Notes: generated from the sequence alone by a model not told the origin. A stretch of 64,000 nt of DNA from Pseudomonas putida W15Oct28 (GCF_000708715.2 NZ_JENB01000019.1:1-64000), one strand, 5' to 3'. Positions 24,112-33,820 are shown, numbered from the stretch's first letter. Made by a program: numbers and translations.

Positions 24112-25731
24112 TCAGAAGATGTAGTCGGTGGTCAGGAAGCTCGATTGGCGGTTACGGATGATTTCGCTGATCAGTTCCTTGTTGGCCTCCTGGAAGCGGG
24201 TGGCGACCAGGGTGCGGATAGAGAAGACACGCAAGGCGTCATGCACCGACAGGGTGCCTTCGGCGCTGTTCTTGCGGCCGTTGAACGGGTAGGTGTCGGG
24301 GCCGCGCTGGCATTGTGCGTTGATGTTGATGCGCCCGACCTGGTTGGCGAAAATATCGACCAGGCTGCCGATGGTTGCCGGGTCGTTGCCGAACAGGCTC
24401 AGTTGCTGGCCGTAATCGGAGTCCAGCACGTAGTCGATGACGGTTTGCAGGTCGCGGTAGGGCACCACGGGTACCAGGGGGCCGAACTGCTCCTCGTGAT
24501 ACACGCGCATTTCGTGGCTCACCGGGTACAGCAAGGCCGGGTAGAAGAACGACCCGCGGCTTTGCCCGCCACCTTCGTTAAGCACGCGTGCGCCCTTGGC
24601 TGTGGCATCGGCGACCAGGCCGTCGAGGTAGTCGACCTTGCCGGGCTCCGGCAATGGCGTCAGCGCGACGCCCGGTTCCCAGGGCATACCGGGCTTGAGC
24701 GCGGCCAGTTTGCGCTGGAACTTGTCGAGGAAGGCCTCGATCACGTCCTCGTGAACGAACAGAATCTTCAGCGCCGTGCAGCGCTGGCCGTTGAACGACA
24801 GCGCGCCGGTAACCGCTTCTTCGACGGCATTGTCGAGGTCGACCTGCGGCAGCACGATGCCCGGGTTCTTGGCATCCAGGCCCAACGCGGCGCGCAGGCG
24901 GTGGGGGCGTGGGTGCAGCTTTTTAAGGTCGCTGGCGGCCTTGTGTGTGCCGATGAAGGCAAACACATCAACCTTGCCGCTGGCCATCAGCGCGCTCACC
25001 GTTTCCCGGCCGCGGCCATAGATCACGTTGATCACCCCCGGCGGGAAGCTGTCGCGGAAGGCTTCGAGCAACGGGCGGATCAGCAGCACACCGAACTTGG
25101 CCGGCTTGAACACCACAGTGTTGCCCATGATCAGCGCCGGGATCAGCGTGGTGAAGGTTTCGTTCAGCGGGTAATTGTAGGGGCCCATGCACAATGCCAC
25201 GCCCAGTGGTGCACGGCGGATCTGGCCGAGGGTGCCTTGTTCCAGCTCGAAGCGGCTGGAGCGGCGGTCGAGGTCCTTGAGGGCGTTGATGGTGTCGACG
25301 ATGTAGTCGCAGGTGCGGTCGAATTCTTTTTCCGAATCCTTGAGGTTCTTGCCGATCTCCCACATCAGCAGCTTGACCACGGCCTGGCGCTGCTCGCGCA
25401 TGCGTGCCAGGAAAGTTTCGACATGCTGGATACGTTCGGCCACACGCATGTTCGGCCAGGCACCGCGGCCCTTGTCGTAGGCCTGCACGGCGGCGTCGAG
25501 CGCGGTAAGGGCGGTGTCGGCATCGAGCAGCGGGGCGCTGCCCAGTACCACCTGGCGTTCATCGGCGCCTTCCTTGAGCCATACCGGGCTGCGCACCGTG
25601 GCCAAGGGGCCGTCCCAGCGCCTGAGCTCGCCGTTCACCAGATAGTCGCGTTGTTCCAGAGGGGCTCCCAGGCGCCAGGTTTCGGGGATGTTCTCGGCGC
25701 TGGGGAAGAGTGAATCGAGCAGACGGTCCAT
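24112..25731 (-). CDS. NADP-dependent glyceraldehyde-3-phosphate dehydrogenase-like aldehyde dehydrogenase
   Basis: This 539-residue aldehyde dehydrogenase of the GapN-like branch oxidises an aldehyde (probably glyceraldehyde 3-phosphate) with NAD(P)+. The catalytic cysteine is in FNGQRCTALK, and GPYNYPLNETF and PFNGRKNSAEG are GapN/ALDH11-like. At the position where most ALDHs have ELGGKN this one has GLDAKN, so the usual general-base glutamate appears to be replaced by glycine, with an Asp nearby. That may alter the mechanism. It is a cytosolic, single gene. Confidence 0.83.
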   Translation of the reverse strand: MDRLLDSLFPSAENIPETWRLGAPLEQRDYLVNGELRRWDGPLATVRSPVWLKEGADERQVVLGSAPLLDADTALTALDAAVQAYDKGRGAWPNMRVAERIQHVETFLARMREQRQAVVKLLMWEIGKNLKDSEKEFDRTCDYIVDTINALKDLDRRSSRFELEQGTLGQIRRAPLGVALCMGPYNYPLNETFTTLIPALIMGNTVVFKPAKFGVLLIRPLLEAFRDSFPPGVINVIYGRGRETVSALMASGKVDVFAFIGTHKAASDLKKLHPRPHRLRAALGLDAKNPGIVLPQVDLDNAVEEAVTGALSFNGQRCTALKILFVHEDVIEAFLDKFQRKLAALKPGMPWEPGVALTPLPEPGKVDYLDGLVADATAKGARVLNEGGGQSRGSFFYPALLYPVSHEMRVYHEEQFGPLVPVVPYRDLQTVIDYVLDSDYGQQLSLFGNDPATIGSLVDIFANQVGRININAQCQRGPDTYPFNGRKNSAEGTLSVHDALRVFSIRTLVATRFQEANKELISEIIRNRQSSFLTTDYIF

Positions 25732-25841
25732 AGGTACTGCACCTCACATTGCGGGGCTGGTTTCAAGCCGGGTGAATCGCTTCAGCTTCGAGCATGCACC
25801 GGCCGCCGGAAAAACACCAGTCTGGACCAAACTGGCCGCCA

Positions 25842-25867
25842 GTGCCTGCCGCTGGCCTGGCAGGCAC
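25842..25867 (-). terminator. Hairpin downstream of the LRR protein gene
   Basis: GTGCCTGCC (25842-25850) pairs with GGCAGGCAC (25859-25867), 11 bases after the stop of the minus-strand gene. There is no T tract, so it may only stabilise the RNA end. Confidence 0.4.
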
Positions 25868-25878
25868 CGCGTACACGA

Positions 25879-28800
25879 TCAAAGTGGCAGATTGAAGAGG
25901 TTGTATGGCGGGTGCGTGAGCCACTCCTGGCGCAGTACAGGGTCTGTGTCGATCAATGCCAGTCTTCGCCAGAATTCCCGGCGGGCCTGGTTGGGGTGGG
26001 ACAGGAACGGCTCGCGGTCGAGCAATGGCCGAAGGTCACGGCGAAATTGCAGTGGCAAGCGTTGCCACAATGCAGCATCTGCCGGGCCTGCGTTTTCGAA
26101 GAACGTCAGGTAGTCACTTTCGCACACCAACAGATCCACTCCGTGGGCCGTGTTATAGGCCTCGATCTGTGCCAGCGCAGTTGGGCCCAGCCAATCGCTT
26201 TCAAGGCTCAGGGTTTCAGCTACCGGCTGTGGAACGTTGAAGGCAGCAGGCAATACCTGGAACTGGTTGGACGAAAGATCCAGTACCAAAGGCTCGCTGA
26301 CAAGGTCCAGGCCTCGAGGCAGCTCGGTGAGCGCACAACCACTCAGGAACAGGGTCTTGAGCTCGGTAAGCCAGCGCAGGTCTGGTGCTCGAAGGAGCGG
26401 GTTGTCGGTAAGGTCAAGCATGCCAAGTTGGCTGAATTGGTTGAGCGTAAGCTGGGCGTGGCCATCCCAGGTGATGCGATTGCTGTCCAGGTCCAGCCAC
26501 TGCAGTTGCTCAGGCCTTGCCACGCGGGGCAGGCGCGAGAAACGGCATTTGATGAGCAGTAGGCGCTTGAGGTTGGGGAAACGCTCGTAAAATTCAGCCG
26601 GGAGGTGGCTGAGCAGTCGGTTGTTGCTGAGTGAGACGTGCTCGATGTGGGTGAAGTCGTCGGGCAGTGCGAGGCTGGCCAGGTCCTCGTTGCGCAGGTC
26701 GAGGCTGGACAGGTCGAGGCTGAAGAGGCGCCCACTGCGTCCGTAGGGCAGCCAGGAAAGTCGGCGCCAGGCGTTGATGATCGGGCGGATTGCGCGATGC
26801 CGCTGGTGTGGGATTGATGGGTCAGGCGTTGCCCATTGCTGCAAGTCTCGCCGCAGGGCGTGCAGGCGCTCTTGCAGGTCCCGCAGCCGCTCGGTCGCAG
26901 AGTGCATGACATATGGGTTGTGCTCCTCCTGCTCGTCGCCCAGCCAGTCGGCGTATTCTGCATCGGTCGCATCGGGAAAGATGCGGCGGTAGGCCGCCGC
27001 TAGCGAGCCGGCCTCACGCGCAGGAGCGGGCAGCGGCGCCAGGGGGCGGCCGCCGCGCAGCAAGCCCTGGGGTTTGCGCTGCAGGGCGTGCATTCCCCAG
27101 AGCCGCTGCGCCAGCACTGGCCGGTGTTCATCAGCCCACGCCAACACCCGCTGGCGCAGTACGCTGCCGTCACTTTGCGCAATGCCGAGCGCTTCGCGCT
27201 GCACACGTGGCAGCGACTGCTCCAGGGCGCGGCACAGGTCCGGATCCCGCTGCACGGGTGTCGGGCGCTCTCCAAGGTCGGCCTCATAACCTTCGGCGGA
27301 TTTGATCACCCGGCGCACGGTGCTGGCCTGTTCACTGCCGACATGGTCCAGCACTGGGCCTTGCGGGCTGCCGGCACGCAGCTCCAGGCGCAGCTCTGCA
27401 GGCCATTCGGGCATGGCATCGAGCGCACTGAACAGCAGGCGCTCACTGTCGGCGTTACACCACGCAGGTTGCAGCACGTCCTCCAGGGCACGTACCAGCG
27501 GCAGTTCACTGTGAACGTGTTCGATCTGCTCCCCAAGCGCTGCGGGCAACTGACCGTGCTCTTGCCAGGCGAGTGATTCGGCATTGTCCAGTGTTGCAAG
27601 CAATCGCCTGGCCAGTGCCGGAGACAAGCGAGGGTACGCTGTAAGCAGCTGCTGGGCTGCAGGGGCGATGGGCGTGCTGCCGTTGTACAGCTGGTCGAAC
27701 AGTTGCGGCGTTGCGTTCAGCCCCATGGCGCGTACTTCGGCCTGCGCCGCCATGCGTTGCAGGGTGTCGAGCAACAGCGGCGGGGTTGGCTGGCCTTGCA
27801 GGTGCACCTGGCGCAGGCGCTCGGCGTCGATGCCGCAGATGCGCCCGGCCTGTTCCAGCTGCAGGGGGGCGAACGCTGCGAACGGCTCACCCAGACGGCG
27901 CGCGAGTGTTTCAAACGGCCATTGTGAGGGGTGCTCATGCTGGCCGCGCCAGGCGCCTTGCCCGTTGTGTTCCAGCGGTGGTTGCCAGGCATCCTGCACG
28001 TCCGGGTGGGTGATGCGCCACTGCTGCAGCGTGTTGTCATAGTGTTGCTGGTAGAGATGGCCTTCCATGCGGATGAACTGCCGCCCCTCGTGCAGGTACT
28101 GGCCTTGTGCATTGGCCTGCAGGCTCTCTGGCAGCTCCATGCGGCTACGGTATGGCGCCAGGTCCTGGTTCCAGAGCCTGTAGCCCCCGTTGCTCCCTGG
28201 CACTTCTTGCAGGCTCTCCATCAGCGGGCTACTGAACAGTCTGGGGACTGCGTGGCCTGCCATGACAAAACCGCCAATCAGAGCCAGGTTCAGGCCTACC
28301 GCTTCCAGGTGGCGCAGGGCAAGGTGGCGGTCACCTTCCTGCCAGGCCTCGTAGCCCTCAAAGACTTCGCCCAGCAGTTGGCAGGCCGTGAGGCCCAACA
28401 TCAAGGGGCCTGCGCCCGGTATGAAGAACCCGGCGACGTTGAGCACATCCCAGCCAAGGCTCTCCCATTCAGCCAGGCGCCTGGCCCGTGCACTGGCATC
28501 GGCCTGCGCTGTCGGTACCGCCACCAGGCTGGCCTCATGCTTGAGGCGGGCCAGGTGCAAGTCCTGAAAGTAACGGAAAGGCTCTGCCGTGATGGCCTGG
28601 CGCGTCAGGCGCAAGTCCGCCTTTGCTTCGCGCTGCCACGTGCGGTCCTCGGCGGTGTTGCCTGAGGCATCGAGGTTTTGTTGCAACAGGTCGAGAAAGT
28701 GCGCGCGCTCGTCCTGCATGATGTACGCGGCAAATGCCTGGCGGGCATCGGGCTCCAGCAGCAGGGTTGCCAGTGCATCGTGCACCGCTTCAAGGTCATT

Positions 28801-29706
28801 GCATTGACGCAGGGCTGGATCATGCCCTGGCAAGTACAGGGCCAAAGCTGCATGGCCTGCATCGATCAGCATGGCTTCCTGCAGGGTGATACCGAACAGT
28901 GCAAGCTGCCAGCAATTCACGTTGCTGCCCTGCAGCAGTTGGTGTACTTGATCGTGCGTGTTGCCGTTGATGTGGTGGCGCAGATAGGCGAGGTCGGCCG
29001 CCAGGCGTAGACGGGCTTTTTGCACCTTGATGGCCTGCTCACGGACAGTTGGCTGGGCGAAGTGCTGTTCCAGGTGGGCCTGGTAGGCGCCACCCAGGTC
29101 CAACTCACGGCAGCGTGTGGCGAACGTTGCGGGGGAGAGAGGGAGCGGCTCGACCTGGAAGCGCTCCGAGGTGAGTGGAAAATACGCCACAGGCGCCTGC
29201 ATGCCGATTACCGCGGAGCCTTGTACTTGAATGCGGGTGACTTGAATATTGCCGCTCAGGGCAATGGCACTCTGAGAGGTAAACGCCTCGTCATCGGCAA
29301 AGTTCTGCAGCGCAGCCTGTAACAGGTTGTCGCTACGATGGCTGTAGATATAGCGCAGGCCGTTCCAGTGCCACGTGCGTTCAACACGTAGCAGTCGTAT
29401 GTTGTGAACGCAAGCGTGAAAGCCTTGTTCGGCAAGAACATGTTGCAGTAAAGGCTCGGCGAACTCAGTGATCTGCTTGAGGCCCCTGAGTGAGCGGGCC
29501 AAGGCTGCTTGTGAGCGCGCCAGGTGTACCTGGCTGGCGCGTACCGCCTGGCGCAGGTCAGGGGCGGCATTGGCGAACCAGGCCTGCTCGTGCCAGGGGC
29601 TGACCTGGCTTTGCTGCAACGCGGCCCACTGATTGGGCGTTGCCTGGCGGGCCCAGTGCGGCATCTGGGCCTCAAGCAGGGCTTGATGAGGATTGTTCCC
29701 AGGCAT
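25879..29706 (-). CDS. Large DUF6543 (dermonecrotic-toxin-like) protein with leucine-rich repeats
   Basis: This 1275-residue protein resembles the large Pseudomonas effector-like proteins. The N-terminal two-thirds match the DUF6543 type (PHWARQATPNQWAALQQSQ, RQAVRASQVHLARSQAALAR), with a hydrophobic hairpin near residues 425-480 (GFFIPGAGPLMLGLTACQLL and LALIGGFVMAGHAV). From about residue 1000 leucine-rich repeats follow (FSLDLSSLDLRNEDL, HVSLSNNRL, WLDLDSNRI, MLDLTDNPL, VLDLSSNQF). Relatives end in a NEL-type E3 ubiquitin ligase domain; here only about 90 residues follow the repeats and no CxD catalytic motif is seen. No signal peptide, so any export would need another route. Confidence 0.78.
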   Translation of the reverse strand: MPGNNPHQALLEAQMPHWARQATPNQWAALQQSQVSPWHEQAWFANAAPDLRQAVRASQVHLARSQAALARSLRGLKQITEFAEPLLQHVLAEQGFHACVHNIRLLRVERTWHWNGLRYIYSHRSDNLLQAALQNFADDEAFTSQSAIALSGNIQVTRIQVQGSAVIGMQAPVAYFPLTSERFQVEPLPLSPATFATRCRELDLGGAYQAHLEQHFAQPTVREQAIKVQKARLRLAADLAYLRHHINGNTHDQVHQLLQGSNVNCWQLALFGITLQEAMLIDAGHAALALYLPGHDPALRQCNDLEAVHDALATLLLEPDARQAFAAYIMQDERAHFLDLLQQNLDASGNTAEDRTWQREAKADLRLTRQAITAEPFRYFQDLHLARLKHEASLVAVPTAQADASARARRLAEWESLGWDVLNVAGFFIPGAGPLMLGLTACQLLGEVFEGYEAWQEGDRHLALRHLEAVGLNLALIGGFVMAGHAVPRLFSSPLMESLQEVPGSNGGYRLWNQDLAPYRSRMELPESLQANAQGQYLHEGRQFIRMEGHLYQQHYDNTLQQWRITHPDVQDAWQPPLEHNGQGAWRGQHEHPSQWPFETLARRLGEPFAAFAPLQLEQAGRICGIDAERLRQVHLQGQPTPPLLLDTLQRMAAQAEVRAMGLNATPQLFDQLYNGSTPIAPAAQQLLTAYPRLSPALARRLLATLDNAESLAWQEHGQLPAALGEQIEHVHSELPLVRALEDVLQPAWCNADSERLLFSALDAMPEWPAELRLELRAGSPQGPVLDHVGSEQASTVRRVIKSAEGYEADLGERPTPVQRDPDLCRALEQSLPRVQREALGIAQSDGSVLRQRVLAWADEHRPVLAQRLWGMHALQRKPQGLLRGGRPLAPLPAPAREAGSLAAAYRRIFPDATDAEYADWLGDEQEEHNPYVMHSATERLRDLQERLHALRRDLQQWATPDPSIPHQRHRAIRPIINAWRRLSWLPYGRSGRLFSLDLSSLDLRNEDLASLALPDDFTHIEHVSLSNNRLLSHLPAEFYERFPNLKRLLLIKCRFSRLPRVARPEQLQWLDLDSNRITWDGHAQLTLNQFSQLGMLDLTDNPLLRAPDLRWLTELKTLFLSGCALTELPRGLDLVSEPLVLDLSSNQFQVLPAAFNVPQPVAETLSLESDWLGPTALAQIEAYNTAHGVDLLVCESDYLTFFENAGPADAALWQRLPLQFRRDLRPLLDREPFLSHPNQARREFWRRLALIDTDPVLRQEWLTHPPYNLFNLPL

Positions 29707-30029
29707 GTTGATGCCTCCTTTTATGCAAAGAAGGCATCAAACGCTAATTATCAATAGCCAAGTGGTACTGAAGTACCGTGTGAGTGGCACGCTTATAGCA
29801 AACTTCTAGCTGGAGCGGCTTTTCACGCAGGAAATTTGACGCCAGGAACTTTGATCTAAAGTCAGCTAGGAGCCGCTTGCCAAAGCGTTTGCAGGCATCT
29901 TAAATTGTTACTGGATGTGATAAGCAAGTTTCAGGGCACACTATAAAAATCAAAGCGTTAAGTGTTTTTGCTGATTTTTTCTCTTTTTCAGATAGACCAT
30001 AGAGCACCTCAAAGGACGTCGAAGAAGAA
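29707..30029. other. AT-rich divergent intergenic region
   Basis: These 323 bases separate the LRR gene from the GNAT gene and are clearly AT-richer than the neighbours. They contain the palindrome GGTACTGAAGTACC (29764-29777). TGGCACGCTTATAGCA at 29785-29800 keeps the GG-N10-GC spacing of a sigma-54 promoter but has TAGCA instead of TTGCA. No reading frame is convincing. Confidence 0.45.
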
Positions 30030-31184
30030 ATGAAAGAGACCTTGACGGCTGTGGCGCGAAAGCTCCTGTCACCCTCGATGCGCTATGAAATGAGGCTGCT
30101 GGCCAGCAAAGCTCGGGAAATGGCGGCGCGTGCCTGTTTCTGGCGTTGGGAAGTAGCCAGATTTCGGCTACAGCAGGAGAGCCCTTACGAAATTCTCTAT
30201 ATCGGCCGCAAGCAACAGCGGGAAATGGCCAAGCTGCTGATTGGTGGCAAGGGCCAGGGCAGCGCTTCGATTGTGGACAGTGCAAGTGCCACGGCGGCTG
30301 CCAGCCATGTCGTGGTCATCAGCGAAATGCCCTCGTCGGGGGCGCTGTCAGTGCCGCACTACCTGAGCGCCGTAGTGCCGCTGGGCCGTTCGCTGGAGGA
30401 CATCACGGCGCGCTACGACAGCGAACTGCGGCGCAGCATCCGCAAGAATCGCCCGCTGTACCAGATGCGCCAGGCCCTCTCGGACGACGAGATCGCCATG
30501 GCAGACCTTGAGCTGCTACGCCCCTATGCCACCGCCAGGCAGGGTATCCATGCTGCGCAGTTCCCCACGGAAGAAGTGTTCCGCATTGCCAAAAGCGTCG
30601 GCCGGCTCGACCTGATCACGTTGGGTGATGAAGTGATCGGCTGCCACTTGGGTTGCGAAGTGGTACGCGGCGGCAAACGTTACTGGAGCACGTTGCGTTT
30701 CGGCTACTGCGAGGCGGTATTCAGTGACGCCAAGAGGCTGCGGGAGGTGAATTCGATCACCACCTTCATGGCGCTTGAATGGGCATTGGAGCAGGGCTTC
30801 GATTATTACGACATCGGTTTGTGCCTCGCGCGCCCGGACGACGGCCTGCTGAAATGGAAGCGCCGTCGCGGCGGGGACATCGACTCGTTGGGCAACCATG
30901 CCTATCTGTTTATCCGTTTGCCCAAGACCGGTACGGCGAAGTTCTTGTGGGATACGCCGATGTTCGCAGTGGAGGGCGACAAACTCACGCTCCATTTGGG
31001 GTTGCCCGATGGCCCAAGCGATGAGGAGGTTGCCAGCCGCTACCACGAAATGGTGTTTGGGGGCCTGCACAAGATTTACCTCTATGGTGGCAACGGTGCG
31101 GGTGAACCGTTCGTGGAAACCCTGCGCAGCCGTTACGCCAGCTTGCAGTCACCGCCCACCATGGAAAGAGTCACGTGTAACTGA
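30030..31184 (+). CDS. GNAT-family acyltransferase (Acetyltransf_6/FemAB-like)
   Basis: This 384-residue cytosolic protein has the GNAT-like fold used to acylate amino sugars or peptidoglycan precursors: ELRRSIRKNRPLYQM near residues 132-146, LITLGDEVIGCHLG (about 199-212) and the terminal FDYYDIGLCLARPDDGLLKWK-type segment. It lies 73 bases before a family-61 glycosyltransferase on the same strand, so the two may act on one surface glycan. GAAGAAGAA precedes ATG 30030. The substrate is unknown. Confidence 0.7.
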   Translation: MKETLTAVARKLLSPSMRYEMRLLASKAREMAARACFWRWEVARFRLQQESPYEILYIGRKQQREMAKLLIGGKGQGSASIVDSASATAAASHVVVISEMPSSGALSVPHYLSAVVPLGRSLEDITARYDSELRRSIRKNRPLYQMRQALSDDEIAMADLELLRPYATARQGIHAAQFPTEEVFRIAKSVGRLDLITLGDEVIGCHLGCEVVRGGKRYWSTLRFGYCEAVFSDAKRLREVNSITTFMALEWALEQGFDYYDIGLCLARPDDGLLKWKRRRGGDIDSLGNHAYLFIRLPKTGTAKFLWDTPMFAVEGDKLTLHLGLPDGPSDEEVASRYHEMVFGGLHKIYLYGGNGAGEPFVETLRSRYASLQSPPTMERVTCN

Positions 31185-31257
31185 GTGGCTGCCAGGGATG
31201 CATTGATCTGGCGCTTTACGCCAGGGTTCAGATTTCGTCATAAGGGGAGGACGCTTC

Positions 31258-32376
31258 ATGGGAAGCGACATCTCGCAGTTCAGTGCATCGTCCGCAGCGA
31301 AGCAGCGCACCTGGACCTTGGCCGCCTATCGGTACATGGCGCGCAAACGGCTGGGCAAGAACACGGCTATCGACCTCAAGAGCATCGCCTCCAAGAGTTG
31401 GGACATTGCCCCAGGCGAAACCACGGTGTCGCCGCCGGCTATTTTCCTGCCTGGTCAGTTGGAGCGGGTTACGGGCTGGGAGGGCAAGCGTTTTTACCCC
31501 TACGTGCACCCCGCTCGCACCATGGAGGGCGGCATCAGCACGCTGCAAGGGCCAACCCGTGGCTACCTGATCAAGAATGTGTGGCTGGTCGATGGCGCGT
31601 TGTACAAGGGCAAGGCCAGCCACTGGCTGTCGATGAAGCCAAGCACCTTTCCGACCATTATCGTGGACAACGAAATAGACCGTGGAGCCATTTATTGCAC
31701 GCAAAACGGCAATTCGTGGTTCGGCACCTGGCTGATGGAAGATTGCCCGACCTATGCGCTGGCCTGTAACGAAGGTATACCGGTAACCACCGCGCCATCG
31801 GCCAGGTACCCGCTGTTTACCCAGGGGCCGGCCTATGAAGACTGGCTGGGCATGAAGCCGCTGCGCCTGCGCAGTGCGTTTTTCCGTGAGCTGGTGCTGT
31901 TCGATGACCAGGGCAATAACCGCAGCCGTCATGCCCGTTACCAGGCCATGGGGGACAAACTGCTGTCGCACGTGCCGCATGCCCCTCATCCTGGCGTATT
32001 CCTGCTGCGTGGTGGTGACGGCGACTTGCGCTTGTTGCGCAATGAGCTGGAGCTCGCCGAGCACCTGCGTGTCACCCGCGGTTTCCGTGTGGTCAACCCG
32101 CTCAAGTCCGATGTGCCAAGTATTGTTGCAGCCTGCGCAGGCGCAAAGGTGGTCATTGGCGTGGAGGGTAGCCAATTGGTGCATGGGGTGAATGTACTGC
32201 AGCCCGGCGGTAGCCTGTTGACGTTGCAGCCGCCTGACCGGTTTGTCAGCTACTACAAATACCTGACCGATCGCGACCATCAGCATTTCGGCTTTGTGGT
32301 CGGGATACAGGAGGGCGATGGTTTCCGGATCGATATCGGTGAGGTGGAGCGGACGCTGGACCTGTTTCCACGGTAA
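31258..32376 (+). CDS. Family 61 glycosyltransferase
   Basis: This 372-residue protein matches the GT61 (DUF563) family. The C-terminal half holds the diagnostic run LLRGGDGDLRLLRNELELAE, GFRVVNPLKSDVPS and VVIGVEGSQLVHGVN, the sugar-nucleotide-binding core. No membrane span is obvious. Paired with the acyltransferase upstream it suggests decoration of a polysaccharide or lipopolysaccharide. An AAGGGGAGGACGCTTC site precedes ATG 31258. Confidence 0.8.
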   Translation: MGSDISQFSASSAAKQRTWTLAAYRYMARKRLGKNTAIDLKSIASKSWDIAPGETTVSPPAIFLPGQLERVTGWEGKRFYPYVHPARTMEGGISTLQGPTRGYLIKNVWLVDGALYKGKASHWLSMKPSTFPTIIVDNEIDRGAIYCTQNGNSWFGTWLMEDCPTYALACNEGIPVTTAPSARYPLFTQGPAYEDWLGMKPLRLRSAFFRELVLFDDQGNNRSRHARYQAMGDKLLSHVPHAPHPGVFLLRGGDGDLRLLRNELELAEHLRVTRGFRVVNPLKSDVPSIVAACAGAKVVIGVEGSQLVHGVNVLQPGGSLLTLQPPDRFVSYYKYLTDRDHQHFGFVVGIQEGDGFRIDIGEVERTLDLFPR

Positions 32377-32418
32377 ATGTGTAGTATCGGTGCATGTCGG
32401 CGGTGAGTGGGCAAGGGG

Positions 32419-33207
32419 ATGATCGAGGTTTCGCGGTTCTGGCGTGACCCTGCACTGCCCTTTGTCGAAGCGCGGCGGGTAGGGGACGGGCGGCAGGTGT
32501 GCTACGCCGCGCACTCCCATGAGAGCTTTTCAATCGGTGTGATCACCGGTGGGCGAAGCACCTACATGAACGGTGACCTGCGCATGCAGGTAGGGGCCGG
32601 TACCACAGTACTGATGAACCCGGGCGTTGTGCATACCTGTAACCCCATCGACGGTGAGCCCTGGTCTTACCTCATGCTCTTCGTCGACTTGCCCTGGTTA
32701 CAGGTGCAAGGCTTCGAATTGCCGACGCAGACATGGAGTGCCTCGCCTGCGTTGTACCAACGGTTATTGCAGGGCTTTGCTGACCTGTTCGATGTGGGCG
32801 TGCCTGATCGGGAAGATCGCTTGGCAGCCCTGTTCGGTACATTGCCTGGCTTTCTCGGCGCCAACGCCCGTATGAGCGAAGGGGGTAATCCGCGGCTGGG
32901 CGCGGCAGCAGCGTTCATACGCGCCCATCGCAGCGACCCGTTGAGCCTGGAAGATATCTGCACAGCGTGTGGGCTGTCGCGCGCCTACCTGATACGTGCC
33001 TTCCGCCAACATTACGGGTTGACACCACATGGCTACCTGCTCGACCAGCGCGTTCAGCTGGCCAGGGCGCTGTTGCGTCAGGGGCGGGCGATTGCCGAGG
33101 TTGCGCAGGAGGCCGGTTTTGCCGACCAGGCGCACTTGCAGCGGGCTTTCAAAAAGCATCTGGCTGCGACGCCGGGTCATTACCGCAATGCCACCGGCGT
33201 CAGATAA
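32419..33207 (+). CDS. AraC-family transcriptional regulator
   Basis: This protein of 262 residues has an N-terminal cupin sensor (CYAAHSHESFSIGVI, NPGVVHTCNP) and a C-terminal double helix-turn-helix (LEDICTACGLSRAYLIRAF and IAEVAQEAGFADQAHLQRAF). ATG 32419 matches the usual MIEVSRFW start; GTG 32407 is the alternative. It is convergent with a LysE exporter with an 8-base overlap of ends, a common pairing in which the AraC protein controls the exporter. Confidence 0.88.
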   Translation: MIEVSRFWRDPALPFVEARRVGDGRQVCYAAHSHESFSIGVITGGRSTYMNGDLRMQVGAGTTVLMNPGVVHTCNPIDGEPWSYLMLFVDLPWLQVQGFELPTQTWSASPALYQRLLQGFADLFDVGVPDREDRLAALFGTLPGFLGANARMSEGGNPRLGAAAAFIRAHRSDPLSLEDICTACGLSRAYLIRAFRQHYGLTPHGYLLDQRVQLARALLRQGRAIAEVAQEAGFADQAHLQRAFKKHLAATPGHYRNATGVR

Positions 33208-33820
33208 CCAGGTAGACAGCACTGCCCACCAGCAACACCGCCAACCCTCGATTGAGCAGGCGCATGTGCCGTGGGTTGCTCAGGTACTGGCGAATCACGC
33301 TGCCGGCCCATGCCCAACTGGCCACCGAAATGAAACAGATCGGCCCGTAGATCCAGGTGAACAACCACAGCAAGTGCTGCTCACCGCCGGTGTAAGCACC
33401 GACCCCGGCCACTGCGGCCAGCCAGGCCTTGGGATTCAGCCATTGCATGGCCGCGCCGTGCCAGGCCGAGGGGGCGGGTGTTGAGTGCGCGCCAGTCAGC
33501 TGGCCATCGTCGCGGGCCAGTTTCCACGCCATGTACAGCAGAAACATCACCCCTCCCCAGTGCAGCAGCAGGCCCAGCACAGGCCAGCGCAGCAGCAGCT
33601 GGTGCAGGCCCAGCCCGACCAGCACCAGCAACAGACAGAAGCCCAGCGTGGCGCCGGCCACATGCGCCAGGCTGGCGCGTAAGCCGTGGCTGGCGCCGCT
33701 GCTCAGGGCAACGATGTTGACCGGGCCGGGGGAGATCGACGCCGCCAGTGCGAAGGCGGCCATGGACAGGGACAGGCTCATGAGAGGGATCCGGTGGTGG
33801 GAAGAAGCCATGATTTTCAT
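33200..33820 (-). CDS. LysE-family amino-acid exporter
   Basis: This inner-membrane protein of about 206 residues has six hydrophobic segments and the LysE/RhtB family N-terminus (AASISPGPVNIVAL) and mid-region (QWLNPKAWLAAV). It probably exports an amino acid or related metabolite. The start is uncertain: ATG 33820 is used here, but ATG 33781 (MSLSLSMAAF) fits family length as well and neither has a clear ribosome site. The 3' end overlaps the convergent AraC gene. Confidence 0.85.
   Translation of the reverse strand: MKIMASSHHRIPLMSLSLSMAAFALAASISPGPVNIVALSSGASHGLRASLAHVAGATLGFCLLLVLVGLGLHQLLLRWPVLGLLLHWGGVMFLLYMAWKLARDDGQLTGAHSTPAPSAWHGAAMQWLNPKAWLAAVAGVGAYTGGEQHLLWLFTWIYGPICFISVASWAWAGSVIRQYLSNPRHMRLLNRGLAVLLVGSAVYLVI

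Noticed and set aside
24145..25713. 522-codon plus-strand reading frame
   Set aside because: Antisense to the aldehyde dehydrogenase gene.
28900..29706. Second gene start within the LRR protein N-terminus
   Set aside because: The frame is continuous and the N-terminal domain matches DUF6543; one gene is enough.
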